Position numbers and translations under genes: made by a program. 6,284 nucleotides of DNA from Oligoflexaceae bacterium. Lineage in GTDB: Bacteria > Bdellovibrionota_B > Oligoflexia > Oligoflexales > Oligoflexaceae. The notes beneath the pieces were generated by a model. That model searched no databases. It saw nothing but the letters and a program-made list of their open reading frames with translations, and had not been told where the DNA came from. How positions within the stretch are numbered: the first letter of the stretch is position 1; each line of letters begins with the position of its first letter. Shown piece after piece: positions 1-5,163 of this stretch. The stretch is from the NCBI GenBank assembly GCA_947474445.1, contig CANJJY010000275.1, positions 1 through 6,284 on the forward strand, in the 5' to 3' direction.

Positions 1-762
1 CGACGTCTGGTTGAGCAAAGCCGCTGCTGAGGCTTGCAGGTATTTGTAACCGGCAACCCAGAGGATGATGGAGATATAGGCACTGAATACGCAGGCGAGA
101 ATCAAAACGGTCCACGATTCGACTTGCCGATAGGAGCGCAGATGCTTTCGCTTGTCTTTCATCCCCCCACAGACGACGGCCGAACCGAAGACGCCTGCCA
201 TCATGCGAATCGTCACGAGACTGAAGAGAGGGATGTGATTGATAATGGGCTTGATCAGCACGATGCCAAAGGCAATGAGAAAAAGACCGATGCCCATCAT
301 CAGCATACCTTTGCCCTGCAAAGGATGGGGAGTCTGATGGTGGTCTTTCGGCAAAAGGCAAAAGAGCGACGCGATGATCAGGGTTCCGCCTAGCAGCATC
401 ATGCCGCTCGGCTTCTCGCCCAGCATCAGGACTGAGAGAAGAATAACAAAAGGTGCAAAAAGACATTCTAAGATCGCCACATGCGAAGCGTGAAGATATT
501 GCATCGCGCGGAGGACTAGACCGTCGGCCAGCCCGATCCCGAGAAACCCACTGAAGAGTAGCCATGCGGTATCGCGCGGATCGCTGGGCCACTGAATGCC
601 ACCCTCGACGAAGTACGCCGTGCTAGAGAGGAGCAGCAGACCAAGAACATTCTTGCTTAAATTAAGTGCAAGAGGATGCAGGCGAGCCCCAGACACCTTG
701 AGCAGGATGACGGAAAGCGACCAGCTCAGGGCGCAAAGGAGCGCCAGAACATTGCCTAACAT
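1..762 (-). CDS. EamA/DMT-family membrane transporter, 3' end cut by the window edge
   Basis: The reverse strand reads open for 254 codons from an ATG at 762-760 to the first base of the window, beginning MLGNVLALLCALSWSLSVIL. I see eight hydrophobic segments, near residues 3-22, 31-52, 66-84, 94-114, 119-137, 152-174, 179-200 and 217-241, and the start of a ninth. This fits the ten-helix, two-repeat architecture of the drug/metabolite transporter superfamily. The stretch LGEKPSGMMLLGGTLIIAS (113-131) closes the first EamA repeat in the usual way; a short hydrophilic linker (138-151) leads into the second. Members are usually about 280-310 residues, so the last few dozen are missing. It would be an inner-membrane exporter or importer of small metabolites; the substrate cannot be read from sequence. 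It is transcribed divergently from the topoisomerase genes from its own promoter. The family is clear and the specificity is unknown. Confidence 0.9.
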   Translation of the reverse strand, partial: MLGNVLALLCALSWSLSVILLKVSGARLHPLALNLSKNVLGLLLLSSTAYFVEGGIQWPSDPRDTAWLLFSGFLGIGLADGLVLRAMQYLHASHVAILECLFAPFVILLSVLMLGEKPSGMMLLGGTLIIASLFCLLPKDHHQTPHPLQGKGMLMMGIGLFLIAFGIVLIKPIINHIPLFSLVTIRMMAGVFGSAVVCGGMKDKRKHLRSYRQVESWTVLILACVFSAYISIILWVAGYKYLQASAAALLNQTS

Positions 763-768
763 GAATAA

Positions 769-773
769 CCTCT
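769..773 (-). promoter_or_regulatory. Ribosome binding site of the DMT transporter
   Basis: On the minus strand AGAGG lies six bases before the ATG at 762. It supports this start, which also places the first hydrophobic helix at the extreme N-terminus as expected for the family. Confidence 0.7.
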
Positions 774-810
774 TGTGAAATGAGGAAGGCGGACCGAGGC
801 GGCCGGACGG

Positions 811-838
811 ATTATAACAGGATGGAAGGGGATGCCAA
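811..838 (-). promoter_or_regulatory. Sigma70-type promoter of the DMT transporter
   Basis: On the minus strand a -35 box TTGGCA (838-833, five of six matches to TTGACA) is followed after 16 bases by a perfect -10 TATAAT (816-811). The -10 is preceded by TGT, which makes an extended -10. Transcription would start near 804, giving a leader of about 40 bases before the ATG at 762. This is the best promoter match in the window. Assignment is by eye. Confidence 0.72.
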
Positions 839-956
839 GGCCTTTACCGCCTGTGGAGAGCGCGCGGGTAGCTGGCAACGCCAGAGTTCAAAAAGGAGGC
901 AAAGTCAACAAAAGCAGGGAAATGGGAAGTTATCTTCCGAATTTGGTTAGGGGGAG

Positions 957-985
957 ACGACATGAGGCCCTTTGTTTTGTATATT
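957..985 (+). promoter_or_regulatory. Candidate promoter for the topoisomerase VI operon
   Basis: ACGACA (957-962, four of six matches to the -35 consensus) is separated by 17 bases from TATATT (980-985, five of six matches to the -10). A start near 991 would give a leader of about 245 bases. This would exclude the small ORF at 962-988 from the transcript, so the two proposals compete unless another promoter lies upstream. The match is moderate and could be chance. Confidence 0.25.
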
Positions 986-988
986 TGA
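962..988 (+). promoter_or_regulatory. Possible 8-codon leader ORF upstream of top6B
   Basis: AGGGGGA (949-955) sits six bases before an ATG at 962, followed by seven codons and TGA (peptide MRPFVLYI). Its codons 2-5 form the 5' arm of the inverted repeat 965-974/1033-1042, so a ribosome reading it would open that stem, as in leader-peptide control. It lacks runs of a single amino acid of the kind that mark classic attenuators. It is speculative and depends on transcription starting upstream of 950. Confidence 0.2.
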
Positions 989-1042
989 TAGAGAGACCAA
1001 GGATCAAGTGTCATCGTCCTCGAGTAGGATGGCAAAGGGCCT
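965..1042 (+). repeat. 10-bp perfect inverted repeat with a 58-base loop in the top6B leader
   Basis: AGGCCCTTTG (965-974) is the exact reverse complement of CAAAGGGCCT (1033-1042). G·U pairs can extend it by one at the outer side (964/1043) and two at the inner side (975/1032, 976/1031). In RNA this would be a long-range stem. In DNA it could be a pair of protein half-sites, although 58 bases apart is wide for one dimer. Confidence 0.45.
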
Positions 1043-1063
1043 TAGTATTGGGCGAAGAGATGG

Positions 1064-1083
1064 TTTTGGAAAAAATTCCAAAA
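1064..1083 (+). repeat. Perfect 8-bp hairpin in the top6B leader
   Basis: TTTTGGAA (1064-1071), a four-base AAAA loop and TTCCAAAA (1076-1083) form an uninterrupted stem. It has no U-tract on either strand, so it does not look like an intrinsic terminator. It may stabilise the leader RNA or act as a palindromic operator. Confidence 0.5.
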
Positions 1084-1224
1084 TATCTCAGGGAAACCAA
1101 TCAAGACTTTCTCAAGGCCTTAGGAAACTCTCGCGCGCGCTTTCATGTACACTTGTGAAGAGTCTGTCCTTTCGAGGAGATAAAGGAAGGCAGGGTCTAA
1201 GTCCGACCGAGCTTGGTCAAAGAG

Positions 1225-1232
1225 AGAGGGGA
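1225..1232 (+). promoter_or_regulatory. Ribosome binding site that fixes the top6B start at GTG 1236
   Basis: AGAGGGGA has its GAGG core six bases before GTG 1236. The frame stays open upstream to a TTG at 972, but those 88 codons have no recognisable domain and no similarly placed Shine-Dalgarno. Topoisomerase VI B proteins normally begin about 10-20 residues before the segment seen here at TAEYFAKNLQQVGFSSPTKA, which supports GTG 1236. Confidence 0.75.
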
Positions 1233-1235
1233 ACG

Positions 1236-3521
1236 GTGAGCAGCAAGATCCGCACGAAGGCAGAACTCAAAACCAGCAGCACGGCCGAGTATTTTGCTAA
1301 GAACCTTCAGCAAGTAGGATTTTCGTCGCCGACCAAAGCGGTACTCACGACTTTGAAAGAAGCCTTCGACAATTCCATCGATGCCTGCGAAGAGCATGGG
1401 ATATTGCCGAGTATTCATATCGTGGTCGAACGCACAGGCAAAGGCTCGACCAAAAATACCGATCAAGTGCTCGTTCGCGTTGAGGATAACGGTCCAGGCA
1501 TTCCTGCCAAAGAACTGCCCATGGTGTTCGGCGAGTACCTGGCCTCTTCCAAATTCGGTCGCGGTCGTTGCACGCGCGGCCAGCAGGGTATTGGTATCTC
1601 GGCAGCCACGACTTGGGCTATGCAGACTTCAGCCCAAGGAGTTCTGGTCAAGACCAAGACCAAAGGTCAGAAAAAGGCTGTGCAATGCCGGGTAGAAATA
1701 GACCTAAAGAATAATAAAGGCATCATCCGCGACAAGGAAGAACTGGATTGGAACGCCCCACATGGCACCATCGTCGAGTTTCTCTTTGATGGCCGCGTTC
1801 AGCTCAATGGCGAAGCCGGACTCCAAGCTTTCCTCCGCAGCAATGTGCTGGTCAATCCGCACCTTGAACTCCATTACAAGCTGCTCGACGAAGAAGAAGT
1901 CCACATCGAGCGTGTCAGCGATAAGATTCCGAACATCCCCGATGCGACTTCGCCTCACCCTCATACCATGAAACTCGGCGAATTTCTCGGCCATGCCAAG
2001 CTATTTGGTAACATTTCGGTCAAGGAATGGCTGCTGAAAGCCTTCTCCCGCGTCAGTGAGCAGGTGATGCAGGACCTCGTCGCCAATCAAGCGGTGCCTA
2101 AGAAGCTGTTCGAACGACCGGTGAATGATCTGAAGGAAGACGAGTTCAAACATCTCTTCACATCGATCCAAGAGGCGCCCTTGATGGCGCCTTCGACCAC
2201 TTCCGTGCTGGCCATCGGTGAAGCCGGTCTGGCCAAGAGTATCCTCCGTCTCGGCGACATCGATTATTTTTCTGTCGTCACGCGTCGACCAGCAATCTGT
2301 GATTTCAAACCGATTCAAGTCGAAGTTGCGATCGCGCGCTTGAGCTCGCGCAATGGCGAGAGTATCCCTCATGAAGAAGATGAATCGGTTCAAGTCATCC
2401 GCTTCGCCAATCGGGTTCCTTTGCAATTCGACAAGGCCAGCTGTGCGATTTTCAAAGCTATCACGACGGTCAACTGGAAGGTATACGGGCTCAAGCAGGC
2501 CCGGAATTCGGTACCGTCCGGCCCCTATATCGTCGCGGTTTCCGTCGTTTCGCCCTTCATCAAGTTCAAAAACGCCTCGAAAGAAACGATCGATGCTTCA
2601 GACGAACTGGTCGAAGAGATCCGGCGGGCTTTGATGCAGGCGGGACAACGCCTCTCGCGGCACTTGCGCAAGGAACACAAGGAAGCCCTGCTCGAAAGCA
2701 AGATGCAGCACATCGAGCAGTTCGCCCCTATCCTGGTCGACGGTCTCGTGCGGTTGACGCATTCGGACGACAAGCGCAAAGCGACGGCCCATGAAGGTCT
2801 GCTGAAAATTCTGGGTCGCGACACGCAGGCCGCCGAAAAAGAATTGATGGAAGCCGAGGGGCGGCTCGAAAAACATCTGGCGAGCAAGCGGAAGACTCTC
2901 GGCGCTGCCTACGATCTGATTATGGCCCGAGAAAACGACAGCCTTGAAGACGAGGCCCTCGACGAAGACCTTGACCTCGACGAGGAAGACGATGATGACG
3001 CTTCACCCAAAGCTAAAAGCAAGGGTAAAGGTAAAGGTAAAGGCAAAAGCAAGGCTCAGAAAAAAGGTCAGAATAAAAAAGGCAGCATCCCCGAAGATCA
3101 TGTAATCGTGTCCGATCTACCGGCCGCTAAAGGTCTGGCGAAAAAAGGTAAATCGGCTCCTCTCAAAGTTGAAAAAGCTGCCGCGCAGGATAAGCCTGCT
3201 AAAGGTGGTAAGGCCGGCAAGGCCGCGCCCGTGGCTCCTATTGAAAAAGCCAAGGGCAAGCCAAAGGCTGCGGTCAAAAGCAAAGACAAAGGTAAAGGTA
3301 AAGGCAAGGACAAAGCTAAGAAGCCCGCCACCGGAACCAAAGCCGCTCCAGCGACCCCAGTCAAAGCCTCAGCGGCGACGGCAAAGAGCAAACCAGCCAA
3401 GAAAAGTAGCGCTAAGGCCACGCAAGCACCTGTCAAGAAGCCAGCTCAAGCGGTAAAAAAAGAGCCCGCAAAGGCGAAAGCCGCGAAGAAGACCAGTAAG
3501 AAGACCAAAGGTAAAAAGTAA
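1236..3521 (+). CDS. top6B: DNA topoisomerase VI subunit B (ATPase/transducer) with a histone H1-like C-terminal tail
   Basis: The 761-residue product, from GTG, is the ATP-driven clamp of type IIB topoisomerase; with Top6A it would pass duplex DNA through a double-strand break. The Bergerat (GHKL) ATP fold is clear: N-box EAFDNSIDA (42-50), G1 box DNGPGI (84-89), G2 box RGQQGIG (114-120) and HGT (176-178). PHPHTMKLGEF (241-250) and the transducer segment VIRFANRVPLQFD (387-399) match the family, and K449 in SKET corresponds to the switch lysine contacting ATP. The archaeal enzyme ends at about 530 residues, and the core here likewise ends near 520-565. An acidic run (566-588) and a Lys/Ala/Pro/Gly-rich tail (591-761) follow. 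That tail is unusual and resembles histone H1 or AlgP-like basic repeats. top6A begins 29 bases downstream. Identity of the core is near certain; the role of the tail is inferred. Confidence 0.96.
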   Translation: MSSKIRTKAELKTSSTAEYFAKNLQQVGFSSPTKAVLTTLKEAFDNSIDACEEHGILPSIHIVVERTGKGSTKNTDQVLVRVEDNGPGIPAKELPMVFGEYLASSKFGRGRCTRGQQGIGISAATTWAMQTSAQGVLVKTKTKGQKKAVQCRVEIDLKNNKGIIRDKEELDWNAPHGTIVEFLFDGRVQLNGEAGLQAFLRSNVLVNPHLELHYKLLDEEEVHIERVSDKIPNIPDATSPHPHTMKLGEFLGHAKLFGNISVKEWLLKAFSRVSEQVMQDLVANQAVPKKLFERPVNDLKEDEFKHLFTSIQEAPLMAPSTTSVLAIGEAGLAKSILRLGDIDYFSVVTRRPAICDFKPIQVEVAIARLSSRNGESIPHEEDESVQVIRFANRVPLQFDKASCAIFKAITTVNWKVYGLKQARNSVPSGPYIVAVSVVSPFIKFKNASKETIDASDELVEEIRRALMQAGQRLSRHLRKEHKEALLESKMQHIEQFAPILVDGLVRLTHSDDKRKATAHEGLLKILGRDTQAAEKELMEAEGRLEKHLASKRKTLGAAYDLIMARENDSLEDEALDEDLDLDEEDDDDASPKAKSKGKGKGKGKSKAQKKGQNKKGSIPEDHVIVSDLPAAKGLAKKGKSAPLKVEKAAAQDKPAKGGKAGKAAPVAPIEKAKGKPKAAVKSKDKGKGKGKDKAKKPATGTKAAPATPVKASAATAKSKPAKKSSAKATQAPVKKPAQAVKKEPAKAKAAKKTSKKTKGKK
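3024..3047 (+). repeat. Tandem hexanucleotide repeat (GGTAAA) in the top6B tail
   Basis: Three exact GGTAAA units and a fourth reading GGCAAA encode alternating Gly-Lys. The unit is two codons, so slippage would change tail length without shifting frame. Confidence 0.8.
3291..3308 (+). repeat. Second GGTAAA tandem repeat in the top6B tail
   Basis: Two exact GGTAAA units and a degenerate GGCAAG encode another Gly-Lys run. It is the same motif as at 3024-3047 and suggests expansion of the tail by duplication. Confidence 0.7.
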
Positions 3522-3536
3522 ACGAGCTTTAAGTCT

Positions 3537-3541
3537 GGGAG
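3537..3541 (+). promoter_or_regulatory. Ribosome binding site of top6A
   Basis: GGGAG lies nine bases before ATG 3551 and fifteen before the second in-frame ATG at 3557. The nearer spacing favours 3551; the choice changes only two residues. Confidence 0.5.
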
Positions 3542-3550
3542 TAGATAGCG

Positions 3551-4708
3551 ATGAATATGCGCGGAAAAGTTCTGCAACACGACATTCCTGAACTTACGGC
3601 GGAACTCTGCGAGCGCTTGCTGCGAGATCTGGAAAAAGCCCGTCGGCCCGTGATCGAGGCGACCAAGTGTAGTCTCGATAACGCGATCTACGATCACAAG
3701 GTCGGCTTCCTCACGCCGGGTAAGAAGAAGATTCGGACCGAGCTCAACGTCGCTTCGGTCAAGAAAATGTCGCGAGCGATCTTCATGCTGGAGATCCTGC
3801 TCAGGAATATCGAGACCGGCGCGGTCAACACCAAACGTGAGCTTTACTATATTTCCAAAGGTGAAGTGAAGCACAACAAACACCTCAAACCGATCGACTT
3901 CGTCGAGCAGGAAGAATCCGATGCGATCATCGACTTCATCTGCGAAATCCTCGAATGCTATCGCGAAGAACTCAACTGCTACGCCAACGATCGCGGGGGC
4001 CAAACCTACTCGCAGCAATTGGTCGTTACCGAATCCCTCAGCGATGGGGGACGCGCCGTAATCGATCTCTCGGCCTTGGGTACTTCGCCGTTTCAGCCGA
4101 AGAATAGACCGCAGAATCTGGCGCTTTCGGCCAAAAAGAAGATCGACTACTGTCTGATCGTCGAATCGGAAGGTACCGCGAATACTCTGGTCGCCAATGG
4201 CTTCACCAAAAGGCACAACTGTATCCTGGTCGGTGCTCAAGGGGTGCCATCCAACGCGGTGCGTGGCTGGCTGAAGCGCATTCAAGATCAGCTGCAGGTG
4301 CCCCTCTACTTCTTCGGCGACCTTGATGCCTATACGATGCAGAACATCTACCGGACCTTGAAGGCGGGATCGGCCGCATCCTTGATCCGCAATTCAAACT
4401 ATTCAGCACCCGAAGTTCGCTTTCTGGGAGTCCTTCCCGAAGACATCGCGCGCTACGATCTAAATGACTATCCCGTGCGCGAAAGCGATGCGCAGGAATA
4501 TCGAGCCCTGAAAAAGGCTAAAGATGCGCTGGAAAATGATCCCTTCTTCCGCGATAAGCGGAACAAGGGATTGTCAGATATCCTGAAATGGTTGCTCGAA
4601 CATAAAAGGCGTTGCGAGCAACAAGCCTTGTTTACAGTGAATCCCCGCGATCCGACCATGCCAGAAAAAATCATAGTTGAGAAAATAAAGGCCGGGAACT
4701 ACGTGTGA
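3551..4708 (+). CDS. top6A: DNA topoisomerase VI subunit A (Spo11-like DNA-cleaving subunit)
   Basis: The 385-residue product is the length expected for the catalytic subunit, which makes the double-strand break through a tyrosine-phosphodiester link. The 5Y-CAP (winged-helix) domain holds TKRELYYISKG (94-104); Y100, the second of the tyrosine pair, is the expected nucleophile by comparison with Spo11 and archaeal Top6A. The TOPRIM metal-binding domain follows: CLIVESEGTANTLVANGF (201-218) with E205, and YFFGDLDAYTMQNIY (253-267) with D257 and D259. GSAASLIRNSNYSAPEVRFLG (273-293) matches the family's conserved block after TOPRIM. The usual DGDPYG is changed here to DLDAYT: both aspartates are kept but the Pro and last Gly are lost, so the protein is divergent but probably active. 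It lies directly after top6B, the common B-A order, and is probably cotranscribed. A meiotic-type Spo11 without a B partner is excluded by the neighbour. Confidence 0.95.
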   Translation: MNMRGKVLQHDIPELTAELCERLLRDLEKARRPVIEATKCSLDNAIYDHKVGFLTPGKKKIRTELNVASVKKMSRAIFMLEILLRNIETGAVNTKRELYYISKGEVKHNKHLKPIDFVEQEESDAIIDFICEILECYREELNCYANDRGGQTYSQQLVVTESLSDGGRAVIDLSALGTSPFQPKNRPQNLALSAKKKIDYCLIVESEGTANTLVANGFTKRHNCILVGAQGVPSNAVRGWLKRIQDQLQVPLYFFGDLDAYTMQNIYRTLKAGSAASLIRNSNYSAPEVRFLGVLPEDIARYDLNDYPVRESDAQEYRALKKAKDALENDPFFRDKRNKGLSDILKWLLEHKRRCEQQALFTVNPRDPTMPEKIIVEKIKAGNYV

Positions 4709-4796
4709 ATTTCTCTATAATATCGGTAAATTAAAAATTTTTCTGGGCATCGAAGGCCATCCCCCTCTTTGCTGATAAGGCGAAAAATACGATACT

Positions 4797-4813
4797 AAGG
4801 GATTGGATCCTTT
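4797..4813 (+). terminator. Weak hairpin between top6A and khpA, possible terminator
   Basis: AAGGGAT (4797-4803), loop TGG and ATCCTTT (4807-4813) form a 7-bp stem with one G·U pair. Only one further T follows, so the U-tract is largely inside the stem and termination would be weak. No better terminator was found after top6A; the AT-rich 4726-4741 stretch has a T run but only a five-pair A/T stem. Confidence 0.22.
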
Positions 4814-4839
4814 TCATAACCGGCATCTTTCTGTAAGAT
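4811..4839 (+). promoter_or_regulatory. Candidate promoter of the khpA-nagZ unit
   Basis: TTTTCA (4811-4816) and TAAGAT (4834-4839) each match the sigma70 boxes at four of six positions with an ideal 17-base spacer. A start near 4846 would leave about 55 bases before the khpA ATG. The 192-base gap after top6A makes a separate promoter reasonable. A perfect TATAAT also lies at 4716-4721 but has no recognisable -35 at the right distance. Confidence 0.3.
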
Positions 4840-4900
4840 TAGAAATAGGCTGGGTTTCATTCTTGTTGAATAGCGGTAACTGAAATAGACGGAAGAAGAT

Positions 4901-5158
4901 ATGTCGCAGCATGATGAAGGCTCAATGAAAGCACTGGTGGAGTTCGTGGCAAAGGCTCTCGTGGATGAGGTCGATCGGATCGAAATCAGCGAGATTACCG
5001 GTAACCAGACCAATATCATCGAATTGAAAGTCGCTAAGGAAGACATTGGCAAGGTTATTGGCCGTCAAGGACGCACGGCGGACGCCATCCGCACGATCCT
5101 TAACTGCGCTGCTGCCAAGTTAAATCGGCGTTACATCCTGCAAATTATCGACGAGTAG
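4901..5158 (+). CDS. khpA: KhpA-type KH-domain RNA-binding protein
   Basis: This 85-residue protein is a single KH domain with little else. The RNA-binding loop is GKVIGRQG (50-57), matching the GxxG signature, in the context AKEDIGKVIGRQGRTADAIR typical of the KhpA/YlqC family. Such proteins bind RNA broadly and, in several Gram-positives, pair with KhpB to influence cell division and small-RNA function. Family members are about 75-80 residues and often begin with a sequence like MKALVEFVAKAL. That is residue 9 here, so ATG 4925 is an alternative start, with AAGG at 4917-4920. ATG 4901 has GGAAG at 4891-4895 and is chosen for its slightly better spacing. In many bacteria khpA lies between rpsP and rimM; here it sits before nagZ instead. 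The domain is certain; the exact role in this organism is not. Confidence 0.92.
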   Translation: MSQHDEGSMKALVEFVAKALVDEVDRIEISEITGNQTNIIELKVAKEDIGKVIGRQGRTADAIRTILNCAAAKLNRRYILQIIDE

Positions 5159-5163
5159 ACGGC

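Larger units (their letters stand above)
763..1235. other. Divergent intergenic region and top6B leader, no convincing gene
   Basis: This stretch of about 470 bases separates the minus-strand transporter from plus-strand top6B. Two plus-strand frames stay open through much of it (from 832, and from a TTG at 972 in the top6B frame), but the predicted peptides are serine/arginine-rich without family features. Two frames being open together points to a stop-poor composition rather than coding. The left part holds the transporter promoter. The right part holds a candidate top6B promoter, an 8-codon ORF with a strong Shine-Dalgarno, a long-range inverted repeat and a perfect hairpin. No tRNA, known riboswitch or insertion sequence was recognised. 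Confidence 0.6.
2931..3518 (+). other. Acidic linker plus lysine-rich H1-like tail encoded at the 3' end of top6B
   Basis: Residues 566-588 of Top6B are almost all Asp, Glu and Leu, ending in four consecutive Asp. Residues 591-761 are dominated by Lys, Ala, Gly and Pro, with KGKGKGKGKSK-like runs near 596-606 and 685-692 and PAK/KAAP-type motifs further on. This is expected to be disordered and strongly positive, suited to binding DNA non-specifically; the acidic linker could act as an intramolecular mask. Reading frame and stop are intact. The segment is not part of the canonical enzyme and is probably a lineage-specific addition. Confidence 0.85.

Noticed and set aside
34..393. Plus-strand frame of 119 codons opposite the transporter
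   Set aside because: It is a hydrophilic shadow of the minus-strand membrane protein, which has promoter, ribosome site and helix pattern in its favour.
837..1121. Two copies of the 8-bp palindrome AAGGCCTT (837-844 and 1114-1121)
   Set aside because: Short, palindromic by composition, far apart and without consistent flanks; chance is the simpler explanation.
1132..1140. Alternating CG run (possible Z-DNA)
   Set aside because: Only nine bases, and similar CGCG runs occur elsewhere in the window, including within coding sequence.
832..1158. 108-codon plus-strand frame upstream of top6B
   Set aside because: No domain or good Shine-Dalgarno at its ATG; it overlaps another open frame in a stop-poor region, and its start lies in the transporter's promoter.
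3003..3518. Tail of top6B as a separate histone-like gene fused by a sequencing error
   Set aside because: The frame is continuous with the core, there is no Shine-Dalgarno/ATG before the tail and no frame disturbance; a single protein is the direct reading.
3446..4285. Long minus-strand open frame of 279 codons opposite top6A
   Set aside because: It is antisense to a gene with clear catalytic motifs; its hydrophobic C-terminal end is just the complement of the lysine codons in the top6B tail.
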